Shown here one piece after another: positions 45,100-57,134 of a DNA stretch of 64,000 nt. Under the pieces are notes generated by a model. The model worked only from the letters and a program-made list of their open reading frames with translations. It made no database searches and had not been told where the DNA came from. The stretch comes from Watersipora subatra. Lineage: Eukaryota; Bryozoa; Gymnolaemata; Cheilostomatida; Watersiporidae. The DNA is taken from NCBI RefSeq assembly GCF_963576615.1, contig NC_088711.1:37320621-37384620 (forward strand). The letters are read 5' to 3'. How positions within the stretch are numbered: position 1 is the first letter of the stretch; each line of letters begins with the position of its first letter. A program made the translations under genes and the position numbers.

Positions 45100-45763
45100 G
45101 TCTTGACAAACTGTTGTTTTTGCGGAGTTGTCCCCCGTCGCGCGGGCGAGCAACACAACAGCTTGTCACAAGATGTACTGCACCTGATGCATCAACTGCA
45201 CTTATAGGGAGTTGTTCCCTTCCGTCTATGTGGCTTAGTTGCGATGTTATATCGGTCGCTCCATTGGTAATCATAACTGATTTCGCGCAAAAATTTATGT
45301 AGAAAAAAATAAGATGACAACGTTTAATCAAAGACTGTTGGTTGTTTACAATTTTGTTGTAAACTTTAGTAAAATTTAAGAATAAAATAAATTGAAAATA
45401 AAATCTATAAAAACAAATAAAACTGACATACAAAAATAGAAATTAAACTGACTGAGCGCACAAATAACGACATTTTAGTCGCTGTTGTTGCCTAAGTTTT
45501 TAAGTTCTAATAAAGTTTACCGCAGAGACTGGTCGCTGGTTAAACGTTGTGATCTGGTTTTTTTTCTACATAAATTTTTGCACGAAATCCGTTATGATTA
45601 CCAATGGAGCGACCGACATCGCAACCAAGCCGCATAGATAGAGGAGAACAACTCCCTGTAAGTGCAGCTGATGCATCAGGTGCAGTACGTCTTGTGACAA
45701 GCTGTTGTGTTGCTCGCCCGCTCGATGGGGGACAACTCCGCAAAAACAACAGTTTGTCAAGAC
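45100..45763. mobile_element. 664-bp foldback element with about 205-bp inverted repeats
   Basis: 45100-45303 and 45559-45763 are inverted copies with few mismatches, starting GTCTTGACAAACTGTTG. The 255-bp centre is AT-rich. ORFs inside the arms are mirror images of each other and not genes. No target duplication was seen, so the transposase family is unknown. Confidence 0.85.
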
Positions 45764-45769
45764 TGTTGT

Positions 45770-47900
45770 ATTATGTATTTTAGAGTTATCTTCCCACTAT
45801 TGTATCAATATTATATTCGCATACCTTGTCTGTCCCACTTTGTGTTTCCTGTCAATAAACAGTTTCCTGTCACCTACCGCATGAACCGCATCACGCTTAC
45901 TATTGCTAAACTCTTACGTTATCAGAAACACCTACCAACAATTACCACAAAGACAGGCTACACATAACAGCATATTCCAGCACAGGACGGAATATTCGAA
46001 GCTAATGGAACTAATATTATACAAATAGATACCAAACCAATAGACATTAATTTGTAAATGAACTCACTGACGAGTGGTAATTACATGACCAAAATGACAG
46101 CTTCCACATGGGGTTGTTCAATATTGGCATGTTGACAGTGTATTGTTATATGGTTATTTAAGTAATTTGTCTTACTTGAATACCACACTAACATCAATGA
46201 TTAATAACCACTAGTTCTACTTCAATCTAAACTATGCTTGTTGTGGTAAATTAGGCTAGGCAAGACGCCTTGTTTATTCAATGGTTGCTAAGAGTGTGAG
46301 TATGGGACTTGACCCAGATCTTTGTGCAAGCCTCAACTATGATAAATCTCAGATGGTTGGTATAGCAATCAGAATATCTTTTATTCTTATGAACCAAAGC
46401 CTAATACACAAGTAGCAAAATTCTAGAATATAAGATAGATAACAAGCAGTAAAAGCTAAGTAAAATAATCTCTTACGCCAACAGCTGTATCTGCTCTTAA
46501 GTTCGGCTTGTACGTCCACAAGTGTCACTGTCAAAAGAGGATGAGCTACCTAAATTGTTCGCTTTTATAGGCATTCAGGATAGCCTGAGGACGGGTACGT
46601 GTAATGTTCGTATTATATCTTTGTGTTGTAGGAGTAAGTCTACTAGAGGGAACACTGTCTCTGAGCGCGTCATCTGATTAACGCTGTCTCTGTTTAGTTA
46701 TTTTTGGTTGTGCTTGGTCATGGTTGGTAGATGTAATTACATTACAAATTCCTTTGGCAGTGTTGACGTGGTGTTGACACAGCAGTTTCCAAGATTGATG
46801 TCTTCTAATTCTGACATTTACAATTAGAGAATCTTTTGATGTCTCTTAGGTGTATTGCTGCTTGTAGTTATTATACGTTTATCCTGTGGTCTGGTTACAT
46901 TCCCTGCTGGTATCTTGTTTTCGAAGTATTTCCATACAACAGTATACCATCTTCTATTACGCCTATGGTAAAATCGTCCATTTAATCTTTAATATAACAT
47001 TGTCATTTTAAAACTTCAATCATTAATGATTTAATTAGCTGTATTGACCAAACAAAAAGTTGTTAATGAATTACCATAAGACAAATTTATATTTTTCGTA
47101 AACAAAAATTATACCAAGATTAAAATTCTTGGTAGACTCTAGCCTAAATATAGTCTGAACTGTTGAAAAACAACGGCGCGTCCCTCTCAACCCCTTTCCA
47201 TGACGTCCAAGCTTAGCAAGCAATCAATTGCATTAAACGGCACGAGGTTTACGGACACTTGACTTAATCAGACGTCTCATCATCACGGACCACAGTGCGA
47301 GCAATTTGCAGCGAGTACGCTTAAATCGACTTCTATTTACTTCTTAAGAAACTCTCCAGATTTTGCACCGCTGGATTGCAAATGCGATTTTTTAAACACG
47401 CCGTCAAAACCTTGTAGAACAAATCGTTTTAATAAGAACAGACATTTTTACTTCTAATCATCCAGAATTCTTGCGTTAGGTTTACCTATTACTTTCAACT
47501 CTTCGTATAAATCTTAGACCGATGTTACATCCAGTATCAATTTTCGTAATTTTTTACTCTTACAGTTGTTTTGTCTCACCTGTTTTATAATAATAGCTCG
47601 TGTTGTATTATAGCTACGCGTAATTATTAGCAGTTATATTAGATACACATGGTTGGTTGTAAAGATATATATTCACCTGGCTAGGTCTGACGTCAATAAA
47701 AGTGTTAACGAAATAGAAGGAACACATTTAGTCTAGAAGCATGCTTCCGAAAAAGAACACTCGCGCATGTGTATAACTATAGACTGACTTTTCAAGACGT
47801 GTAATAGTCGGCATAACAACAGTCTACTATAACTGATTGTTTGTTTGCCATACAAAACTCTGGATGAGCCATTTTTAGGCCATCATGTAGTACATATTTC
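45770..47900. other. Unassigned intergenic or intronic region
   Basis: No exon, repeat array or transposon terminus was supported across this stretch. A 45-codon ORF from 46282 has no secure similarity. Confidence 0.4.
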
Positions 47901-47914
47901 AGCATGCCAAAGAC

Positions 47915-49360
47915 CAATGTTCCCTCTAATGTTTTTTGTGTCCAAGCAAATACACAAACACCCCCAGCGGTCCCGTCGACAACTGTGAGCAACATGCGCC
48001 ATGCAAATTGTTGTTACGCAGTATCATATTCATCGTATACATTAAGTTGCATGTTTTAACCAATAACATAACTACCATAGTGTCTATCAAATTACTTCTT
48101 TATTCAATGTGTCTGTCCACTTTCTGTGAAAAACTAAATAGCCATGTAACTAAAGGTGTAGCATATTAACATAGCTGTTTTAAACAACGGTTTGTATAAA
48201 TTATGGCAAAGCATGAACTGCAATGTGACATTGTCCTACTGTGATCTTGGAGACAGTGCTGCTGTTCACTGGGTTTGATAGACCAGCTGTAGTCTGAAAG
48301 TCCCCTCATGTAATGCTGCCTGTAGAAAAATACATACACAATTTTAATTACAATTTGTTCTATTACATTAACTGATCTTACCGAAGTTACTGATCAATAC
48401 ACACAAATATCTTGGTAAACAACACCAGATAAGCACAGATGTTACTGTGTAGGTACTGAAATTTCACCCTATTCTTCATTCTTCAGATGCATCTGTTTGC
48501 TTCTTCTACAGTGTAAGAGTCCTTATTCTGACTAGCTCTTGCTCTAGAAGGATTTAGACCTGTAAATATTTCAGGAAAAAGTTAAAATATTAACATGTTG
48601 CACAATGACGTGTGTTGTAATTCATAAAACAATAATCAACTATTTCTGGAAAATATTGAACAACACTGTTTTATTAGCATCTACACAAATGATGTTTAAT
48701 AATCATTATTTTTAATAAATTAAAACTGCTCGAAACTGATTGAGAACTTAAATTTTACCTTCTTTTCTCCATCTGTCTTTTTCTCCTCTTCAGTGGTTGT
48801 ACACTTTGCCCAGGTTGATGGCCCCATCTTTGCTCCACACCTTACCCTCCAAAAACTTGCTTTCTACTTTAGCTTCGCAACGTGTTTTACGGAGTAAACC
48901 TTTCCCACTCGGAAGAAAAAATTTCATCAAGTTTCACTGGTCTGTCTTCCGCTTGCACTCCGACAGCCATTCCATCTTAAATGACCACATTTCTTATTTA
49001 CTTGGTGAATGTATGTGCCCGTTCGTTTTGCGATTATTTTTATGGGTAGATAATACCGTGACTTGAAAATTAAGTCACCCAGCCTCCACAGCGAACACGC
49101 CTCTCTGCTTACAATACCACGGGGTCAGGAACACACAGGCGCAATGGCCAGTTAACAACGTTGTGATGTGAATGCATGAGCGAATCGTATCAAATAACAA
49201 CCTAGGACAGCTCATCACATGTTGCATAATACCGAATTAACTATGTGTTTATTTTCAATACTGGATGCATTTTTAATTTATGCGCAGCTCAGATATTTGT
49301 GCGCAAACACGCAGGGGGTAGTGCGCATTTGCTCACAAACCACGCTTAGAGGGAACAGTG
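47915..49360 (-). mobile_element. hAT-type DNA transposon, 1,446 bp, non-autonomous
   Basis: Termini CAATGTTCCCTCTAA and (inverted) CACTGTTCCCTCTAA are flanked by CCAAAGAC (47907-47914) and CCGAAGAC (49361-49368), an 8-bp target duplication with one mismatch as hAT elements make. Subterminal TGCGCA/GTGAGCA motifs recur at both ends. A degenerate minus-strand stretch near 48790-49000 (including KMEWLSECKRKTSET) may be a transposase N-terminal remnant. Confidence 0.85.
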
Positions 49361-49635
49361 CCGAAGACGTTACAGGCCTTTTTGGTTTTTGTGTCTTGTG
49401 TTTCTCAAATCTAAAATCAGTCTAGGATGGCACCCAGATATGTCGTTACCTCCTTTCAATTTAAGGGTGTGTCTCCAATTTTGTAGATCGGAAGCTCGGC
49501 CTTGTTGCCAAATGCAATTGCGCGACATTTACAATCTTGAAGGGCATCTTCCACTTAGAGGACTAGCTATGTACAGTGTTCATATTTGACTGGAAGTTAA
49601 CTGCACCTGTAGCTGCTAGAGCAGTAAGTAGGGCA

Positions 49636-49690
49636 GTAAGGAAAGCCCACTAAAACCTCACTGTTGTGGGTTTTAGTGGGCTTTCCTTTC
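49636..49690. repeat. Hairpin with 20-bp perfect arms
   Basis: AAGGAAAGCCCACTAAAACC pairs exactly with its reverse complement across a short loop. The left arm copies the start of the adjacent duplicated segment in inverted orientation. Confidence 0.85.
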
Positions 49691-50180
49691 TCTAACTCGT
49701 TATGGCTCTGTCGCTCCAATTTCTCCCCCTGAGGGCATTTTGATTTCAATGTCGGTTCCTAAAGGCCAAGCACACTGCTTTCAGGCCAAACTTTTATCTG
49801 TTATGAATTTTGCCTAATTAGACCTAAATTTCTCACAATTAAATTTTTTGCGGTCCTGCCATCAGACGTAATGTAACGTGACATGTAAAATAAACTACTA
49901 TATTTCACAGCCTTGTTAAATGTATGGCTTTTTTTATCAAAAAACTTTTTAAAAAAATAGATGCAGAATAAATTTTTTTTTAATAATCCATTATTAGTAC
50001 ATAACTTAGCCTCAAAGTTTGGAAATTTTGTCTGAAATTCTTCATGAAAATGTCATGCAAATGTCATAGCTTACTCAACATTGGGTGATATTGAAATAGT
50101 TACAGTTAAACCATTTTTATTTACTGGATTATACTTCTACAAATATGGATGCAGGGAACAAAAGGCTAAGTTACACTATT
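49656..50180. repeat. 525-bp direct repeat, copy A
   Basis: About 90% or higher similarity by eye to 50750-51275. It spans the 5' ends of two divergent ORFs and the spacer between them (minus ...MSSGAEKLE-like start; plus MDAGNKRLSYTI). The plus ORF diverges after about 12 codons, so this copy is truncated. Confidence 0.9.
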
Positions 50181-50439
50181 CACGAACTGCTCTACTTACT
50201 CTATAACTGTGGTTTCATCATCTTTCTCCTTAATAGCCTAAAGTATCGTGATAATTTGCTAGCTTCTGCCTCATTAATCTCTGTACCTTTACTCATCAAC
50301 TTTTTGACATTTTTTAAAAATCTCCATTGGCTGATTTAGATTTTTGTGAAGCTATGGAGCATCATTTGTGGGTATTACTCTTCCAGGCATCTTCTATTCT
50401 CTTTGTTCTTGTTTAGTCCTTCAGCATGGGTGAACTGCA

Positions 50440-50834
50440 TTGCCTTTATCTGTCAGCTTTATATCATAAAGCTTGTTCATCGTGGGTTTGTGTTCACATG
50501 ATTGATCTGTCGTTAGTACTACATCTTGAGGGGTGTGACTTTCATTAACGCACACATCAGAGTACCATCTTATTCCATTCTATTTTTGTTTTGCAATCCG
50601 ATTGAGATCAAGGATCTGCTTTCTTTGACATAGGCCATGATATCAGTTGTTGCACTTGTCACATTGAAGCATCTTGGTATTCATCTGTTGCTTCTTTTTG
50701 GAGTTGATTTGCATGTGGCAGTCGACCTGTCCACACGTGCGACATTTTTCCTCACGGTTGTGGGTTTTAGTGGGCTTTCCTTTCTCTGATTCGCTATGGC
50801 TCTGATGCTCCAATTTCTCCGCTCCTGAGGACAT
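50440..50834 (-). pseudogene. PHD-finger-like ORF of a mobile element
   Basis: From MSSGAEKLEHQSHSESEKGK the frame leads into KCRTCGQVDC, 25 basic/polar residues, then MLQCDKCNN, a TGA where PHD fingers have Trp, and YHGLCQ, followed after a TAG by RWYSDVC. The Cys/His spacing is that of a C4HC3 PHD finger. Such domains bind histone tails and occur in ORFs of some transposons. It is read divergently from the pogo-like ORF at 51239. Confidence 0.65.
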
Positions 50835-51275
50835 TTTGATTTCTATGTGGGTTCCTAAAGGCCAAGCACACCGCTTTCAAGCCAAACTTTTATCTGTTAT
50901 GAATTTTGCCCAATTAGACCTAAATTTCCCACAATTAAATTTTTTGCGGTATTGCCATCAAACATGATGTAACGTGACATGTAGAATAAAATACCATATT
51001 TCACAGCATATTAAAATGCACAGCTTTTTTTATCAAAAAACCTTTTAAAAAATAGATGCAGAATAAGTTTTTTTTAATAATGCATTGTTAGTACATAACT
51101 CAGCCTCAAAGTTTGGGAACTTTGTCTGAAATTCTTCATGAAAATGTCATGCAAATGTCATAGCTTACTCAACATTGTGCGATACTGAACTGGTTACAGT
51201 TAAACAATTTTTATTTACTGGATTATACTTCTACAAATATGGATGCAGGGAACAAAAGGCTAAGTTACGCTATTC
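50750..51275. repeat. 525-bp direct repeat, copy B
   Basis: Fuller partner of copy A: here both divergent ORFs continue beyond the repeat. It is therefore probably the ancestral promoter-bearing centre of the element. Confidence 0.9.
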
Positions 51276-51730
51276 GCCATGAGCATCAAGGTATAGAATA
51301 TATTAAAGAACATGGAAATATAACTGCAGCAAGGTATTTTGGGCCTCCTCTTACTGAACAAATAGTACAAGAAAATACACTACTGGGAGCAAAGAAGGAA
51401 GATAATAACATTCGTTTTTCTGCTTCACACTGGCCTTCAATTGATGTGGAAATAAAAAGTGGGTAATAGATAAAAGGCGCTCAGGCAGGTGTGTGTCTAC
51501 AAAAAAATGAAAAGAAAGGAAGCCAAGAAATTTTAACACGAAGACAGAAAAAATAATTTCAAGGCTCAGAAGGCTGGCGTTATCATATTATGAATGTAAA
51601 AAACATCAATGGCACAAAAATGCTGCCCGAAACTTTGGAACTAGTAAAGTATCTGTATGGATCATGTTTTCACCTTTCCCAAATATTTTCCATCATCAAT
51701 CAGAGGAAGTTATTGGACAATGAGTAAATG
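51239..51730 (+). pseudogene. pogo-like DNA-binding ORF (MDAGNKRLSYAI...)
   Basis: The frame starts MDAGNKRLSYAIRH and contains IEYIKEHGNITAARYFGPP, a psq-type helix-turn-helix close to pogo-family transposases and their domesticated relatives. HWPSIDVEIKSG then meets two stops. In shifted frames STKKMKRKAKKF and a second HTH-like KNAARNFGTSKVSVW continue. No DDE domain follows, so only the N-terminal DNA-binding half remains. Confidence 0.6.
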
Positions 51731-51799
51731 AATTCTATAATTTTGTAATAACCTACTAAAATACATATAAAAATCCATGAATATTTTTTCCCTCTCTTT

Positions 51800-52480
51800 T
51801 GCTGAAATTGAAGTGTGTTATATGCAAAATGTGTCTTATAGGCCATTTAAGTACGATAGTTTAGCTTATAACTGGCACACAGCAATATTGTCAATGGCAA
51901 AAGACTCAAGTCCTCAGGTGCGATAAACTAGACCTGCATGATTTGTCTCCTCATGCCAATTCAGTTATAGACCTCAACTTCAATCGAACACCGTTTATAA
52001 CTGATGACTCACCACGGTGTCAAACGATGTCACAATTGCTTGCATTTAACCTGACACCGAGGGTAGACAACCTCTTCTGATTGGTTAACGGTTAACCGAA
52101 GGAAGTTGTCACCCCTCTGATAAATGCTCACCATGAAAAAGTAACTCCCAACATGCCTCATGGGTTAACGGTTTGGTGTAGAATAGAGCTAGAGAGCCTG
52201 AACCCAAGATAGAACATTACATTTACATATTTAAATCTACAAGTATCGTTACCAAAATACTAATAATATCATCAATCTTTGTTGCAGAAGCAGAGTGCCG
52301 AGCAGAACAAACCCACCGAAGAGCGTTCTATTTATTATATAATCATATAAGTTATTGGTTATGACAAGTCTTCAATGGAAAAAATTTATATCTACTTTAT
52401 TACAATATCAAATTTAAAACATAATAAAGAACTTAGTGTAAAGGATAAATCAAGGCTTGGTGACCGGGACATGTGTAAGA
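51800..52480. other. Unassigned region between two transposase relics
   Basis: Contains GGTTAACGGTTAACC palindromic bases near 52083 and no recognised coding sequence. Confidence 0.4.
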
Positions 52481-52493
52481 AGAGAGGTCAAGT

Positions 52494-53645
52494 TCAGTTG
52501 TTTATTAATAATTTTGAATTGAAAGCAAGAACAGTAAGCATGTTAATCGTGGCTGGTCTCAGACTGGTTCTCTTCTTGCTGACTATGTGGCTGGCTATAC
52601 TGAATAGACGTTTTGATGAAACGCTTGTGGCATTTACGCACATAACTCTCCTTGCGATAGAACTTAGATTTTTAAACTCAGGCTGATGTGTGGACCACCA
52701 TACGTTAACCTCCATCTCTGGAGGACATTCCATAGCAAGGAAATACTATTTAAAATAAAAATAATTTTACCCATCAAAACAAGGAAAGAAAAGTAATGCC
52801 CAAAGGCAACACCGCTGAACTGCTGTTTGGGGCATTGGAGTAAGCTTACTCAATCTTAATAAAGGCACTCATGATAGCCTTAATGCCCTGTTACCACACA
52901 ATATATGATATGTGCACGGTTCTGCCTGATGACAATCAAAATAAAGATTATTGGGACCATGTGCTTTGTTTGAAAGCAAGCTTATGCTTAATGACAAAAA
53001 ATAACAATTATATTTAATGCCTATCAGCACCCTAGCAGAAGCAATATTGCCCATGCATGGATAGATAGAGTTTTACCTCGCATCTGGCTGTCCTGTCCGG
53101 ATCATCCACAGCTGTCTCTGTAGCAGAGGTAGGCTTTTTCTTAAGCAGTATTGTCGCCAGTGATTTCTTCTGAACTAAAAAAAGTAGCACCCAACACATT
53201 ATATTTACGGTTCAAGAACTTTTTAAAATAACCAACACTGGTACAAACTGTAACTAGCTATTTCAGATGGTCATTTTAATATGTATGGAGAGGGGGTGAT
53301 TTATCATAAATAATCAATCTGATCTGTGTTCATTTATGGGACAAAAAACAACACTTCAATTTTTTGATAGATAGAATGAATTGTCTTGTTGACCTACCTT
53401 TGGGTATAGCGATCACTTGATGCTTGATCACTTGATCAAGTGATCACTTGATCACTTGAAGATTACTTGTGCTAGAATCACTGGTTTTTACTCCCTTCTT
53501 ACATAGATTACAGGTCACCTAGTTCTTGTTGGAAACATCGGAGATAGTGAAGAAGACCCACACAGCTGATCTTCGCGAGTCTGTACTCAGTTCTGACGTT
53601 TGACTGAGTTCATTGAGTTGTGTCGAAGATGCACTTGGCATGGAC
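52494..53645 (-). pseudogene. ZBED/hAT transposase relic, internally deleted
   Basis: The N-terminal part (about 53450-53643) starts MPSASSTQLNELSQT and holds a BED finger pattern (SAVWVFFTI, TCNLCKKG, SSTSNL) with an in-frame TAG. A middle exon (53077-53174, donor GAG|GTAAAA) reads KKSLATILLKKKP...DRTARCE. The last exon (52494-52745) has NVWWSTHQPEFKNLSSIAR and VNATSVSSKRLFS, the hAT dimerisation region (C.PATS..SER.FS). The catalytic RNase H-like core between BED and C-terminus is missing. It may be a deletion derivative or a degenerate domesticated copy. Confidence 0.8.
53411..53457. repeat. Palindromic TGATCACTTGA cluster
   Basis: TGATCACTTGATCAAGTGAT lies within a perfect 22-bp palindrome, extended by further CACTTGATCA copies. 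It is next to the BED-coding part of the hAT relic. Confidence 0.75.
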
Positions 53646-53649
53646 TCTT

Positions 53650-54420
53650 AAATAAAGGATATTAATACATTTTAATAGACCAATGCATTAATTATAGACT
53701 GCATGCTTTTGGTCAGACATTTATGTGACATGACATTGATGCGATCAAAATCAAGTCCAGTCAATTTCTGTCTTTAGAGGACATCTTTATACTCCTCCTA
53801 TCATAACAGTGATTTGCCATTGCAAATATGCAATGCCAGAGTGGAAAATAAAATCATAAAAAATGAAGCTGTGCCGCATTGCTGCTTAACCAATAGAGAA
53901 TAGGCATTTATACTTAGTCAGTGAGCCACTATTTAAAAAGTGTTCTAAAAATTGAGCTCCGCTTCAGTTACATGGATATACACAATTTAAGTGGTTTGTG
54001 GGTCAAAAAACCAGAATTTTTCAAATCTGAGTAGTAACTTGCTCCAAACCGGCACGGTAGCTGGGAAAACTGGGGTTTATAAAAATACGAACAAGTGGGA
54101 ATAATACATACATACAATAATACATACTTCATTACATATGGGATTAATTTTAAATCAAACTGAGCATTAAGTTTTCATAAATTTATTGACTGAACACTCA
54201 TATCTTTTAAATGAAAGTATAACTAAAAATTTTGATGGTAAAAAATCACAGGGGTGGATAAAAATGCCCCCTTGCTGGCACATGCCTTGCTAATTATCAA
54301 ACAAGTTAAAAACATTGGTAGTTGATTTGTTTTATTATCCACTGATCTATGAAAAGGCTAAAACTAGATTATGTTGGAACAAATGAAGAAAATAATGAAT
54401 TCAAAACACCGGAACTGAAA
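53650..54420. other. Unassigned spacer
   Basis: Between the hAT relic and the 3' end of the large multidomain pseudogene. No feature was recognised. Confidence 0.4.
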
Positions 54421-54720
54421 TTAGGCATCAAAGTCGTTGACCTCTTCGATTTCTCCTTTGTCGTCATCTCCTCCAACTTTATTCTCACAGGGACAACGCC
54501 GACAGAACTCAGGGCATTTCAGGCTCTGCTTATAGCAGCCACATTGTTCAGACTGACATTTACTAGCGTTACATGAGCAAAAGACATCTTTGAGTACTTC
54601 CTTAGGGGCAATAGGACCGTCATGCCACTTGACCACATACTGGTTGGCTTCTTCATCCCATCCTCTACCTACAGGGCTAGGTTGATCAATAAGAGGGTCA
54701 ACAGATCGCTTCTACAAGGC
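54421..54720 (-). pseudogene. Multidomain relic: cysteine-rich CXC-like tail
   Basis: VKWHDGPIAPKEVLKDVFCS is followed by CNASKCQSEQCGCYKQSL and KCPEFCRRCPCENK, then an acidic end. The CxCxxxxCxxxxCxCxxxxxxC pattern resembles tesmin/TSO1 CXC repeats, which bind zinc and DNA. Stop at 54421. Confidence 0.72.
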
Positions 54721-54827
54721 TGCTACATAATTGGCTCTTTTGGTATGCTGCCTCAGGGATTCTTTGCAAGGCGGCATTTGGCTGCTCGCATCTGTTGACA
54801 GAATAAACTTCTGGAACCTCAACTCAT

Positions 54828-55790
54828 CTATATCATTGTCCTGAGAATCATATAGCCCACAGGTACCATTTTTATGGAAAGTAAAAGCTCATCGGAGCAG
54901 TCAAAACTATCACCCAATTTTGAAAGAGCATGCAAACATGCGTCTCGATCTGGTTGCTGAGCATCAAGAAGTTTAAATGCTGCCATCTTTCCTTTACCAC
55001 TGAATGAACTAACAACATCACACCCTGTGAACGCATGCAAACCAATGAGTGCCGGCAGACGATCATGTAACTTCTCTGATATCTGCTTGATATTAATGAT
55101 ACGTCTCCTATTCTGTATACCAGTGAGAAATCCAATATCTGAACATCTAAACTGAGAGCTGTGAGACAATGCCAAAATGGCGACATCAGTATCTGGGCTG
55201 GATATGATAACTGTATCATATGCTTGGCTGGCATGGACACCATGTAGTATAAGACGAGTGTCGAGTATGAAACCAGTTCAGGAATTTGATGTATTGTTAG
55301 GAGCTGACAAGAATTGTATGTATAAACATGGCATTCTTTTGTGGAGGTAGTAAATACTGTTAAGTTTTCATCAATTTTGCATGTTTGCCAAGGAGTCGCA
55401 ACAAACCTGAGAAGCTCATTCTTATTTTGTTTAGATGAGATGTACTTCTTGAATCGCTTCGGAACTTTCACTTCAGGATTTGAGATGTGTATTGTTGGGC
55501 TGTTGTTGTTTATGACATCAGTGCCAACACGCTTTGATCTTTCTGCATCTTTAAGACTGACTTGTAAGTAAAGTGTCAATTACAAAGTCCACCCTCTGTG
55601 CTTTAACCGATTTAGCTTTGGTTAGAAGCATGGACAACAGCAACTCAGCAAGTAGGCCAAATGTTTGTGGAACTCCACTGGTCAAAGCTTGGATAAGAGC
55701 CATTGCATCAATGATAAGAGCAGTGGGACCCGAGATTTTCTGCCAGTTCATTTCATCATATTTAGAGTGGAATGCATTTAAAAACTATTG
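54828..55790 (-). pseudogene. Multidomain relic: PIN/XPG-like segment and AFTGCD motif
   Basis: WQKISGPTALIIDAMALIQA, TFGLLAELLLSML and QRVDFVIDTLL form the first half. After a frameshift come VSLKDAERSKRVGTD and SNPEVKVPKRFKKYI. After another frameshift, ILALSHSSQFRCSDIGFLTG, LPALIGLHAFTGCDVVSS and FSGKGKMAAFKLLD follow. Acidic residues in IDAMA, VIDT and TGCD occur where metal-dependent PIN/FEN-like nucleases place theirs; nuclease activity is inference. Confidence 0.7.
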
Positions 55791-55799
55791 CATTTAAAA

Positions 55800-56960
55800 A
55801 CTTTGATTTGTTGGTCATTGCAATAACACCATCGGCACCAGACAAAGGCAATGATACACTGCTAAGGGGATATTTCAAGATAGAGCAAAGGTCAATCTAC
55901 TTTGTTGTACTAATAATAAGTAAACAAGCAGAAAGTGATCTATCGTTGACTTGTGTAGCAGCCTTTGCCTGTCTGGCTGTTCGTATTTTTTTAGTGTCAT
56001 GGAATGTGCTTACTTTAGACGCCTTGATTGGCGCAAAGAAATCCACTATGGTGCTGTAAATTCTATCGGACAGGAAAGCTCTCACAAATTATTCACCCTT
56101 TTGAAGAGCACTGAACAAGTCTTCTTCGGCTTTCTGGCTAGCAATTACACCAGACATCAGGCTGCACAGTCTTTCCCATCATATGTGCATAGGTTGATGA
56201 ATGCGTTAATAGACCTCATCATAGTCTGAATGGCCTCTTCATCTGCTTTCATTCTAAAAATTCTAATGAGAAAATGATTCAAATCATTTAAAAGCATCAA
56301 GTAGCACAGTACATTCTCGCATACACATGTATACATACACATGTACTATATCATTAAGTGAAGTGAGTCTGAATCGAGTGACACAAAATCAGCAGTATGA
56401 ATTAGTATGTAACAAAAAATCTGCATGGTGTACCTTTTGTCAGAAAGGTGACTTATGAGTGTGCATCCATCTCTCGTGTTGGCCATGTTCTCACATTCTC
56501 TTGCAATTGTCGCTCGCTCACTCTGTGTGAGATACCATCTTTGCAGAGCACCCAGACAAAAAAGTATGATAATCAGCTTTTAAACTATTATTGGCAGACC
56601 AACAGTTTTTTGATCAATTTAAGACATTTTTGGCTGCAAGTCAAATAATTTTTATTTTTTCACAAAAAGAACATATTTCCGAATACAATAGAGATCAGCA
56701 ACTGGTATTCCATGTGCTTTCAATGTTGTATTATAAAACATGCTTACCATGCGTCAGTGTGATCCCATGTAATCCTCCGCTTGTCTTACAGTCTCTGTTA
56801 AGAGTCTTTTCAATTCCTTGGTCACTGCAACACTGCCGAATGGTTCACTATCTAGACGCCTCAATGTCCACGTACCTCTCTCCTCAACCAAAGTCCTATA
56901 CAAGTCTGGATGAGTGTCTGCCATTCCAGTCATTTCAGCCCAGTAGACTGCTCTATATCT
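55800..56960 (-). pseudogene. Multidomain relic: VYWAEM to DFFAPIKASK region
   Basis: VYWAEMTGMADTHPDLYRTL and FGSVAVTKELKRLL occur at 56750-56960. After an unassigned gap come ADEEAIQTMMRSINAFINLC, SDRIYSTIVDFFAPIKASKV and VNDRSLSACLLIISTTK at 55897-56342, then LSGADGVIAMTNKSKF. The block order matches the family, but the frame changes several times. Confidence 0.65.
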
Positions 56961-57134
56961 ATAACCTAGACCAATTAAACCAATGCATTTGTTTGTGTCA
57001 ATGATTCTGTGACTTTATACTCTATAGACTTTATACTTTATAGACTTTAGACATTATACCATCCTTCAGATGGAAAGCAGTTATGCATATTTCTGTGAGT
57101 GCAAACATTTTACAATAAAAAGGCCTGGTTTGCC

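Noticed and set aside
45056..45760. Several ORFs with MFLRSCPPS-type starts on both strands
   Set aside because: They are mirror images in the two arms of the 45.1-45.8 kb foldback element.
46282..46420. 45-codon ORF with GLDPDLCASLNYDKSQM
   Set aside because: Vague resemblance to bacterial repeat proteins is too short to trust.
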